Positions 1 through 12,500 of a stretch of 63,320 bases of DNA are shown piece after piece; position 1 is the first letter of the stretch; the number at the start of each line of letters is the position of its first letter. This DNA is from Paludibacteraceae bacterium. Lineage in GTDB: Bacteria > Bacteroidota > Bacteroidia > Bacteroidales > Paludibacteraceae. The stretch is taken from assembly GCA_016285885.1 (NCBI GenBank), contig JAEERP010000014.1, positions 1 to 63,320 on the forward strand. The letters are read 5' to 3'. Made by a program: the position numbers and the translations under genes. The notes beneath the pieces are model-generated. The model searched no databases. It was not told the DNA's origin and saw only the letters and a list, made by a program, of their open reading frames with translations.

Positions 1-3000
1 TTGGAGATCACACCAATCGCAGTGAACGTGACGATCACGAAGCATAGTTTAACGCATGACTACGATGGTCAGGAACATAGCGTCAGTGGTTACGACTTCT
101 CCAGCGACAATGACTTGTTCGTAAGAGGTGATTTGACCTTCACGGGTGCAGTAAGCGACTCAATCGCAACTGGCACCGAGGTGGGCAAGTACGGCATGAC
201 CTTCACGAAGGATAACTTCCGCAACGACAACCCTAACTTCAGCGAGGTGAACATCACGGTTGTGGAGGATAGCTTGGAAATCACACCGATCGCAGTGAAC
301 GTGACGATCACGAAGCATGGATTGACGCATGACTATGATGGTCAAGCGTATAGCGTCAGTGGTTACGACTTCGCTAGCGACAATGACTTGTTCGTGAGAG
401 GTGACCTGACCTTCACGGGTGCAGTAAGCGACTCAATTGCAACTGGTACAGAGGTAGGCAAGTACGGCATGACCTTTACGGAGAGTGATTTCCGCAACGA
501 TAACCCTAACTTCCGCAATGTAGTCATCACGATCGTGGAGGATAGCTTGGAGATCACACCAATCGCTGTGAACGTGACGATTACGAAGCACGGTTTGACT
601 AAGGTATACGACGGTCAAGCGCACAGTGTGAGCGGCTACGACTTCGCTAGCGACAATGACTTGTTCGTGAGAGACGACCTGACCTTCACGGGTGCTGTGA
701 GCGACTCTGTTGCAACTGGCACAGAGGTAGGCAAGTATGGCATGACCTTCACGAAGGACAACTTCCGCAACGACAACCCTAACTTCAGTGAGGTGAACAT
801 CACGATCGTAGAGGATAGCTTGGAGATCACACCGATCGTTGTTAACGTGACGATCACGAAGCATGGTCTGACGAAGGCATACGACGGTCAGGAGCATAGC
901 GTCAGTGGTTACGACTTCGCCAGCGACAATGACTTGTTCGTGAGAGGTGATTTGACCTTCACGGGTGCAGTAAGCGACTCAATTGCAACTGGCACCGAGG
1001 TGGGCAAGTACGGCATGACCTTCACGGAGAGTGATTTCCGCAACGACAACCCTAACTTCAGCAATGTAGTCATCACCGTCGTGGAGGATAGTCTGGAGAT
1101 CACACCAATCGTTGTGAACGTGACGATTACGAAGCACGGCTTGACTAAGGTATACGACGGTCAGGAGCATAGCGTGAGCGGCTACGACTTCACCAGCGAC
1201 AATGATCTGTTCGTGAGAGGCGATCTGACCTTCACGGGTGCTGTGAGCGACTCAATCGCAACTGGCACAGAGGTAGGCAAGTACGGCATGACCTTCACGA
1301 AGGACAACTTCCGCAACGACAACCCTAACTTCAGCAATGTAGTCATCACGATCGTAGAGGATAGCTTGGAGATCACACCGATCGCAGTGAACGTGACGAT
1401 CACGAAGCACGGCTTGACGCATGACTACGATGGTCAAGAGCATAGCGTGAGCGGCTACGACTTCTCCAGCGACAATGACTTGTTCGTGAGAGACGACCTG
1501 ACCTTCACGGGTGCTGTGAGCGACTCAATCGCAACTGGCACAGAGGTAGGCAAGTACGGCATGACCTTCACGGAGAGTGATTTCCGCAACGACAACCCTA
1601 ACTTCAGCAATGTAGTCATCACCGTCGTGGAGGACAGCTTGGAGATCACACCAATCGTTGTTAACGTGACGATTACGAAGCACGGCTTGACTAAGGTATA
1701 CGACGGTCAGGAGCATAGCGTGAGCGGCTACGACTTCGCTAGCGACAATGACTTGTTCGTGAGAGGCGATCTGACCTTCACGGGTGCAGTAAGCGACTCA
1801 ATCGCAACTGGCACCGAGGTGGGCAAGTACGGCATGGCCTTTACGGAGAGTGATTTCCGCAACGACAACCCTAACTTCAGCAATGTAGTCATCACGATCG
1901 TGGAGGATAGCTTGGAGATCACACCAATCACTGTGAACGTGACGATTACGAAGCACGGTTTGACTAAGGTATACGACGGTCAGGAGCATAGCGTGAGCGG
2001 TTACGACTTCGCTAGCGACAATGACTTGTTCGTAAGAAGCGACCTGACCTTCACGGGTGCGGTGAGCGATTCAATCGCAACTGGCACTGAGGTTGGCAAA
2101 TATGGCATGACCTTCACGAAGGACAACTTCGAGAACTTGAACCCTAACTTCAGCAATGTAGTCATCACGATCGTAGAGGATAGCTTGGAGATCACACCAA
2201 TCGCAGTGAACGTGACGATCACGAAGCATAGTTTAACGCATGACTACGATGGTCAGGAACATAGCGTCAGTGGTTACGACTTCTCCAGCGACAATGACTT
2301 GTTCGTAAGAGACGACCTGAGGTTCACTGGCTCGATAGCTGACAGCACTGCTGTAGGCACTGAGGTGGGCAAATATGGCATGACCTTCACGAAGGACAAC
2401 TTCCGCAACGACAACCCTAACTTCAGCAATGTAGTCATCACCGTCGTGGAGGATAGCTTGGAGATCACACCGATCGCAGTTAACGTGACGATCACGAAGC
2501 ATGGATTGACGCATGACTACGATGGTCAAGCGCACAGCGTCAGTGGCTACGATTTCGCTAGCGACAATGATCTGTTCGTAAGAAGCGACCTGACCTTCAC
2601 GGGTGCAGTAAGCGACTCAATCGCAACTGGCACCGAGGTGGGCAAGTACGGCATGACCTTCACGGAGGACAACTTCCGCAACGACAACCCTAACTTCAGT
2701 GAGGTGAACATCACCGTCGTGGAGGATAGCTTGGAGATCACACCGATCGCAGTGAACGTGACGATCACGAAGCATGGATTGACGCATGACTATGATGGTC
2801 AAGCGCACAGCGTCAGTGGTTACGACTTCGCTAGCGACAATGACTTGTTCGTGAGAGGTGATTTGACCTTCACGGGTGCAGTAAGCGACTCAATCGCAAC
2901 TGGCACCGAGGTGGGCAAGTACGGTATGACCTTCACGGAGAGTGATTTCCGCAACGACAACCCTAACTTCAGCAATGTAGTCATCACGATCGTAGAGGAT

Positions 3001-6000
3001 AGCTTGGAGATCACACCGATCGCAGTGAACGTGACGATCACGAAGCATGGTCTGACGAAGGCATACGACGGTCAGGAGCATAGCGTGAGCGGCTACGACT
3101 TCTCCAGCGACAATGATCTGTTCGTGAGAGGCGACCTGACCTTCACGGGTGCAGTAAGCGACTCAATTGCAACTGGTACAGAGGTAGGCAAGTACGGCAT
3201 GACCTTCACGAAGGACAACTTCCGCAACGACAACCCTAACTTCAGCAATGTAGTCATCACCGTCGTGGAGGATAGCTTGGAGATCACACCGATCGCAGTG
3301 AACGTGACGATCACGAAACATGGATTGACGCATGACTACGATGGTCAAGCGCATAGCGTCAGTGGCTACGACTTCACCAGCGACAATGACTTGTTCGTGA
3401 GAGGTGATTTGACCTTCACGGGTGCAGTGAGCGACTCTATTGCAACTGGCACAGAGGTAGGCAAGTACGGCATGACCTTCACGAAGGACAACTTCCGCAA
3501 CGACAACCCTAACTTCAGTGAGGTGAACATCACGGTTGTGGAGGATAGCTTGGAGATCACACCGATCGCTGTGAACGTGACGATCACGAAGCATGGATTG
3601 ACGCATGACTATGATGGTCAAGCGCACAGCGTGAGCGGTTACGACTTCGCTAGCGACAATGACTTGTTCGTGAGAGGCGACCTGACATTCACGGGTGCAG
3701 TAAGCGACTCAATTGCAACTGGTACGGTAGTAGGCAAGTACGGCATGACCTTCACGAAGGACAACTTCCGCAACGACAACCCTAACTTCAGTGAGGTGAA
3801 CATCATGGTTGTGGAGGATAGCTTGGAGATCACACCAATCACTGTGAACGTGACGATTACGAAGCATGGATTGACGCATGACTATGATGGTCAAGCGCAT
3901 AGCGTCAGTGGTTACGACTTCGCTAGCGACAATGACTTGTTCGTGAGAGGCGACCTGACCTTCACGGGCACGGTGGCCGATAGCACTGCGACTGGTACGG
4001 TAGTAGGCAAGTACGGCATGACCTTTACGGAGAGTGATTTCCGCAACGATAACCCTAACTTCAGCAATGTAGTCATCACCATCGTGGAGGACAGCTTGGA
4101 GATCACACCAATCACTGTTAACGTGACGATCACGAAGCATGGATTGACGCATGACTATGATGGTCAAGCGCATAGCGTCAGTGGTTACGACTTCTCCAGC
4201 GACAATGACTTGTTCGTGAGAGGTGACCTGACCTTCACGGGCACGGTGGCCGATAGCACTGCGACTGGTACGGTAGTAGGCAAGTACGGCATGACCTTCA
4301 CGAAGGACGCCTTCCGCAACGACAACCCTAACTTCAGTGAGGTGAACATCACGGTTGTGGAGGATAGTCTGGAGATCACACCAATCACTGTGAACGTGAC
4401 GATCACGAAGCATGGATTGACGCATGACTACGATGGTCAAGCGCATAGCGTCAGTGGCTACGACTTCGCTAGCGACAATGACTTGTTCGTGAGAGGCGAC
4501 TTGACCTTCACGGGTGCAGTAAGCGACTCAATTGCAACTGGTACAGAGGTGGGCAAGTACGGCATGACCTTTACGGAGAGTGATTTCCGCAACGATAACC
4601 CTAACTTCAGCAATGTAGTCATCACCGTCGTGGAGGATAGCTTGGAGATCACACCAATCGCTGTGAACGTGACGATCACGAAGCATGGATTGACGCATGA
4701 CTATGATGGTCAAGCGCATAGCGTCAGTGGTTACGACTTCTCCAGCGACAATGACTTGTTCGTAAGAAGTGACCTGACCTTCACGGGTGCTGTGAGCGAC
4801 TCAATTGCAACTGGCACCGAGGTAGGCAAGTACGGTATGACCTTCACGAAGGATGACTTCCGCAACGACAACCCTAACTTCAGTGAGGTGAACATCACGG
4901 TTGTGGAGGATAGCTTGGAGATCACACCGATCGCAGTGAACGTGACGATTACGAAGCACGGTCTGACGCATGACTACGATGGTCAGGAGCATAGCGTGAG
5001 CGGTTACGACTTCTCCAGCGACAATGACTTGTTCGTAAGAAGTGACCTGACCTTCACGGGTGCTGTGAGCGACTCAATCGCAACTGGCACCGAGGTGGGC
5101 AAGTACGGTATGACCTTCACGAAGGATAACTTCGAGAACCTGAACCATAACTTCGGAACTGTTAACGTGACGGTTGTAGAGGATAGCTTGGAGATCACAC
5201 CGATCGCAGTGAACGTGACGATCACGAAGCATAGTTTAACACATGACTATGATGGTCAAGAGCATAGCGTGAGCGGTTATGACTTCACCAGCGACAACGA
5301 TCTGTTCGTGAGAAGTGACCTGAGGTTCACTGGCTCGATAGTTGACAGCACTGCTGTAGGCACTGAGGTTGGCAAATATGGCATGACCTTCACGAAGGAT
5401 GACTTCGAGAACCTGAACCATAACTTCGGAACTGTTAACGTGACGGTTGTGGAGGATAGTCTGGAGATCACACCAATCGCAGTGAACGTGACGATCACGA
5501 AGCATGGTCTGACGCATGACTATGATGGTCAGGAGCATAGCGTCAGTGGTTACGACTTCTCCAGCGACAATGACTTGTTCGTGAGAGGTGACCTGACCTT
5601 CACGGGCACGGTGGCCGATAGCACTGCAACTGGTACGGTAGTAGGCAAGTACGGCATGACCTTCACGAAGGACAACTTCCGCAACGACAACCCTAACTTC
5701 AGTGAGGTGAACATCACGATTGTGGAGGATAGCTTGGAGATCACACCAATCTCTGTGAACGTGACGATCACGAAGCATGGATTGACGCATGACTATGATG
5801 GTCAAGCGCACAGCGTGAGCGGTTACGACTTCGCTAGCGACAATGACTTGTTCGTGAGAGGTGACCTGACCTTCACGGGCACGGTGGCCGATAGCACTGC
5901 GACTGGTACGGTAGTAGGCAAGTACGGCATGACCTTCACGAAGGACAACTTCCGCAACGACAACCCTAACTTCAGCGAGGTGAACATCACGGTTGTGGAG

Positions 6001-9000
6001 GATAGCTTGGAGATCACACCGATCGCTGTGAACGTGACGATCACGAAGCACGGCTTGACGCATGACTACGATGGTCAAGAGCATAGCGTGAGCGGTTACG
6101 ACTTCGCTAGCGATAATGACTTGTTCGTAAGAAGCGATCTGACCTTCACGGGTGCTGTGAGCGACTCAATCGCAACTGGCACAGAGGTAGGCAAGTACGG
6201 CATGACCTTCACGAAGGACGCCTTCCGCAACGACAACCCTAACTTCAGTGAGGTGAACATCACGGTTGTGGAGGATAGCTTGGAGATCACACCGATCGCT
6301 GTGAACGTGACGATCACGAAACATGGCTTGACAGAGGAGTATGATGGTCAGGAGCATAGCGTCAGTGGTTACGACTTCGCTAGTGACAATGATCTGTTCG
6401 TAAGAAGCGACCTGACCTTCACGGGTGCAGTAAGCGACTCAATTGCAACTGGTACAGAGGTAGGCAAGTACGGCATGACCTTCACGAAGGACGCCTTCCG
6501 CAACGACAACCCTAACTTCAGCGAGGTGAACATCACGGTTGTGGAGGATAGCTTGGAGATCACACCAATCTCTGTGAACGTGACGATTACGAAGCATGGA
6601 TTGACGCATGACTATGATGGTCAAGCGCATAGCGTTAGCGGTTATGACTTTACTAGCGACAATGACTTGTTCGTAAGAGACGACCTGAGGTTCACTGGCT
6701 CGATAGCCGACAGCACTGCTGTAGGCACCGAGGTGGGCAAGTACGGCATGACCTTCACGGAGAGTGATTTCCGCAACGACAACCCTAACTTCAGCAATGT
6801 AGTCATCACGATCGTAGAGGATAGCTTGGAGATCACACCAATCGCAGTGAACGTGACGATCACGAAGCACGGTCTGACCGAGGCATACGATGGTCAGGAG
6901 CATAGCGTGAGCGGTTACGACTTCGCTAGCGACAATGACTTGTTCGTGAGAGGCGATCTGACCTTCACGGGCACGGTAGCTGATAGCACTGCAACTGGTA
7001 CGGTAGTCGGCAAGTACGGCATGACCTTCACGAAGGACAACTTCCGCAACGACAACCCTAACTTCAGTGAGGTGAACATCACGGTTGTGGAGGATAGCTT
7101 GGAGATCACACCGATCTCTGTTAACGTGACGATCACGAAGCATAGTTTAACGCATGACTACGATGGTCAAGCGCATAGCGTCAGTGGTTATGACTTCGCT
7201 AGCGATAATGACTTGTTCGTGAGAGGTGATTTGACCTTCACGGGTGCAGTAAGCGACTCAATCGCAACTGGCACCGAGGTGGGCAAGTACGGCATGACCT
7301 TCACGGAGAGTGATTTCCGCAACGACAACCCTAACTTTAGCGAGGTGAACATCACGGTTGTGGAGGATAGCTTGGAGATCACACCAATCTCTGTGAACGT
7401 GACGATCACGAAGCACGGTCTGACCGAGGCATACGATGGTCAGGAGCATAGCGTGAGCGGTTACGACTTCGCTAGCGACAATGACTTGTTCGTGAGAGGC
7501 GATCTGACCTTCACGGGTACGGTGGCCGACAGCACTGCTGTAGGCACTGAGGTTGGCAAATATGGCATGACCTTCACGAAGGACAACTTCCGCAACGACA
7601 ACCCTAACTTCAGTGAGGTGAACATCACCGTCGTGGAGGATAGCTTGGAGATCACACCAATCGCAGTGAACGTGACGATCACGAAGCATAGTTTAACGCA
7701 TGACTACGATGGTCAGGAGCATAGCGTGAGCGGTTACGACTTTACTAGCGACAATGACTTGTTCGTGAGAGGTGACCTGACCTTCACGGGTGCAGTAAGC
7801 GACTCAATTGCGAGCGGTACATTAGTAGGCAAGTACGGCATGACCTTCACGAAGGATGACTTCGAGAACTTGAACCATAATTTCGGAACTGTTAACGTGA
7901 CGGTTGTGGAGGATAGCTTGGAGATCACACCAATCGCAGTGAACGTGACGATCACGAAGCATGGTCTGACCGAGGCATACGATGGTCAAGCGCATAGCGT
8001 TAGCGGTTATGACTTTACTAGCGACAATGACTTGTTCGTGAGAGGTGACCTGAGGTTCACGGGTGCTGTGAGCGACTCAATCGCAACTGGCACATTAGTA
8101 GGCAAGTACGGCATGACCTTCACGAAGGACGCCTTCCGCAACGACAACCCTAACTTCAGCGAGGTAGTCATCACGATCGTAGAGGATAGCTTGGAGATCA
8201 CACCAATCGCTGTGAACGTGACGATCACGAAACATGGCTTGACAGAGGAGTATGATGGTCAGGAGCATAGTATCAGTGGTTACGACTTCGCTAGTGACAA
8301 TGATCTGTTCGTGAGAGGCGATTTGAGGTTCATCGGTGCTGTGGGCGACTCCATCGCTACAGGAAAAGAGGTAGGCAAGTATGGCATGACCTTCACGAAG
8401 GACGCCTTCGAGAACTTGAACCCTAACTTCAGCGAGGTGAACATCATGGTTGTGGAGGATAGCTTGGAGATCCTGCCGATACCTGTTCATGTGACGATCA
8501 CGAAGCACGGTCTGACCGAGGCATACGATGGTCAAGCGCATAGCGTGAGCGGCTACGACTTCACTAGCGACAACAATCTGTTCATGAGAGACGATTTGAG
8601 GTTCATCGGTGCAGCTAGCGACTCGATAGCCTCTGGTACTGAGGCCGGCAAGTACGGCATGGCCTTCACGAAGGATGACTTCGAAAACATGAACACTAAC
8701 TTTACTAATCTGGTCATCACGATTGTGGAGGATAGCTTGGAGATCACCCCAATATCTGTCAATGTGACGATCACGAAGCACGGCTTGACTCACGAATACG
8801 ATAGGACCGAACATTCCGTCAGCGGTTACGACTTCGCAAGTGCCTCTGCTTTGTTCAGCAGGGAAGACCTGAAGTTCGTAGGTGCGAAGCGTGATTCGAT
8901 CGCTACGGGTATGGCGGTTGGCAAGTACGGCATGACCTTCACGGAGAATGATTTCGTGAACCAGAACCCTAACTTCAAAGATGTGGTCATCACGATCGTG

Positions 9001-9573
9001 GAGGATAGCTTGGAGATTACGCCAATCTCTGTGAACGTGACGATCACGAAGCATGGCCTGACGACTGACTATGACGGAAGGTCTCACTATGTGATGGGTT
9101 ATGACTTCGAATGTGACAATGATTTGTATAGAAAAGAATTCCTGCGCTTCACCGGTGCGGACGATAGTTATATCGCTACGGGTACGGACGCTGGCAAGTA
9201 TGGCATGTCGTTCACGAAGGATGACTTCGAGAACACAAGTAAGAACTTCACGAACGTGACGGTACAAGTGGTGGAGGATAGCTTGGTGATCTTGCCTGTC
9301 GATGTGGTTGTGACGATCACTGGAAACGCCTTGAGCGTGGATTACGACGGAAAAGCCCACACGGTGAGCGGCTACACTTGGAGTAGCGACAACGCCTTGT
9401 ATGACAAAGAGGGAACCTTCTCCTTCTCTGGCGATAGCCTCGTCTCTCAAACCAATCCGGGATATTATCCTTTCGGCTTGGATGGCTCGAACTTCACGAA
9501 TACGAACAGCAACTTCGCTAACGTCACCTTCGTGGTGGCTTCTGATGGGGCATTGACCATCAATAAATTGGAT
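1..9573 (+). repeat. Tandem array: 34 exact 273-bp YDG/MBG units plus a diverged 35th
   Basis: Each unit begins at the codon for L in L-E-I-T-P-I. Unit k starts at 1+273(k-1), and unit 35 starts at 9283 exactly as predicted, so 9,282 bases contain no net indel. Units 1-31 are nearly identical. Units 32-35 diverge progressively toward the C-terminal side, and unit 35 has extra residues. Variation is confined to a few sites with two to five alternative cassettes, for example T-H-D/T-K-V/T-K-A/T-E-E/T-E-A. The array continues beyond the left edge, so total copy number is unknown. Confidence 0.95.
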
Positions 9574-12500
9574 GTTGATTGTCCTAATGTGAATGACATC
9601 GTTCTCTTGGAGGTTTGCTCGAACATAACCTTACGTGATGTGGAGGATTCCTTGAGACGTCGTGACATAATGCCTGCCGCATCCTACATCAATTATGCTA
9701 CGCAGGATACGATCGAACTGACACCTTCCGTCGTGAAGTGCTTGGTCGATGGCTCAAATGGATGGAAGAACTTAGGTCTGTCTACTATGGTTGACTACAA
9801 TAAGACCATGTCGATCAAGTGGATATACAAGAGTGAATACAATACCAACATCAAGTTGGATTCTTGTGAGATGCGTATCCTCGTGAAGGATACGACCCTC
9901 CCTGTCTTCGATTGCAACAGCATCGATCCTAATTCGTTCTTGTCGGTGATCGATGGCGCATGTGATATCCCTTACAAGGAGATGAGCTTTGCTCCTTATC
10001 AGGCGGATGACGCTTGCGATGGCAAGGTGAAGGGTATCCTTTCTTGGACAACGAACTTGGAGGATAGCGTGAAGGCGGACGATAGATTCAAGGTGGGCGT
10101 TCCTTACGAGCTGCATTGGATCTTCCAGGATTATGCGGGTAACAAGGTGACTTGCGAACAACCGGTAACATTCCGCACTACTATCCCTCCTATCTCCAAT
10201 TGCGATATCCGTTACAAGACGATCACGAAGGTCGTTCCTGGCGTTTGTGAGATCTCTGCGCAGAGTGCCAACATCAAGGCTCCTGACGCATACGAGGTAT
10301 GTACGAACGAACCATCCTTTGGCACGGGTAGAAGAACCAGCGGTAAGTCAATGGATGACCCTTACGAGGTGGGACGTGATACCATCGTCTGGACGTATGC
10401 CCACGAATATACGACTGGCGTCTCTTACTGCGAGCAGTATGTGGTAGTGAAGAGTGACTTCCCTCCTGTCGCTAATTGCGACTCCTTGAGGAATGCGGTC
10501 ATCACGAAGGTGATCGAGGGCGCTTGCGAGATCTCTGCCGCGGAGATGGGCATCCAATCTCCTGTCGCATACGATGTATGTACGCATGAACCGTTGATAG
10601 GCGAGGGTAGAAGAACGAGCGGTCGCTCAATGGATGATCCATACTTCGTCGGACATGATACCATCATCTGGACCTTCACCGGTGAGTACACGACAGGTGT
10701 CACTACTTGCGAGCAATATATCTTCATCCAAAGCGATTTGGAGCCTATCGCCAAGTGTGATTCTTTGAAGAAGGCGGTCATCACGAAGCTGATCGCTGGC
10801 GCTTGCGAGACATCCGCCGCTTCCCTGGATATACAAACACCTTCCGCACTCGATGCTTGCGTCCGTGTGCCTTACATGGGTGTGGGTAGAAGAACGAGCG
10901 GACGGGCGATGGATGATCCATACTACGTCGGACAAGACACCATCATTTGGTCCTTCTCCGGTATCTACACGACGTCTACCGCAACCTGCGAGCAGTATGT
11001 CTCCCTCCAAAGCGATCTGGTTCCTCTGTTCGACTGCGCTTCGCTGAAGGATACTGTTGTTTACCTCTCCGCAGACCAGTGTGAGATACCTCGCGATGAG
11101 CTCAACTTGACGGTTCCAGTCGCTAAGGATGCTTGTATGGGTGATGATATATTGGGTGTGATGTCTAGGGTTAAGGCTGACGACGACGCATCCTTCCCTA
11201 AGGGTGAATCGATGGTTAATTGGACATTCGTTAGCCCTTACAGCAATGCCACTAAGAGTTGCCCTCAACGGGTGATCGTCAAGGATACGATCGCTCCTAC
11301 ACCTGATTGCGACGCATTGGATACGGTTCGCGCTTATATCACCGAACACTCTAGGTACCAAGACCATCTCCTCTATGACGAGGTGGTTACCGCTGGACTT
11401 ACCACTCCAACTTGGGAGGATCCGTGTGACGACTATATCTATGTGCTGGGTCGCTTCGAGGATGGCTCTTATTATCAACGCGACTACGAAATGGGCGAGA
11501 AGACAATCGTCTGGGAATTCACCGATATGTCTGGCAATTCGGCAACTTGCAAGCAAGTCGTACAGGTGATCGACTCTTTGTCCGACACGCTGCATTGCCC
11601 TACTCGTCTGAATGGCACCACTTACGCATGTCTGGATGAGGTGCCTGCTCCATACGGCTCTTACGTGGATCTGAAGTATGGCGGCGGTTGGTTCTCCACC
11701 GAGCCTAAGCTGGTGATGGATTCTTATACCGCGACAGACCAATACGATGGAGATTCCTGCATGATGACGATCTATAGGACTTACCTCATGAGGGATGTGA
11801 GGGGAAGGGAATACGCTTGTGTCGATGTGATGACGGTGAGCGATACTGTCGCACCAATCTTCTCTCGTTACCTGAAGGATACCTTGCTCACTTGCGAGGA
11901 TACCATCTTCTCACCAGTGGAGATCTTCGCCGTGGATAATTGCGACGCGAACGTGAAGGTTGTCTTCACGGAGACGAACAAGCGTGGCTCGGATCCATTG
12001 GAGAGCGATTACTATAGCTACGACATCGAACGTCTCTATGAGGCGGTTGACCGTTGCGGAAACTATGTCTCGATGAAGCAATTGATCATGATCCGTGACA
12101 CCATGGCTCCTGTCATCGCCGTGGCGAATAACTGGCGTGACACCTCGCTCCCTAAACCGTTGAAGGGTTGCGTATACGAGGTGCCTGATTATACGGAGGA
12201 TGTGCGCTCTATGGTGGTCGACAACTGTTCTGAGACGTCGGCTATCAATGTGACCCAGAACCCACCTGCCGGTACGATGATCGAGACTTCCACGAAGGTT
12301 TGGATCCGCGTCCATGACGCCAGCGGCAATGTGGATAGCGTCTACAAGTACTTGCGTGTTCAGTTGAGACATGAGATTGTCTCCGTGACCGCGCCTTCGA
12401 GAGATACCTGCGTCGTCCAAGACAAGGGCTTGAGCCTCGCCAGCCAGAACATACGTTATGCCGAGGGTATGGTGGCCTACGAAAGGGCGAACGGTACAAT

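Noticed and set aside
1-3. TTG as a start codon for the first gene
   Set aside because: It is the leucine of L-E-I-T-P-I inside a repeat unit, with no signal peptide. The gene clearly continues leftward.
1-9282. Tandem repeats as a CRISPR array or non-coding satellite
   Set aside because: Units are 273 bp, in frame, without spacers, and encode a conserved beta-domain.
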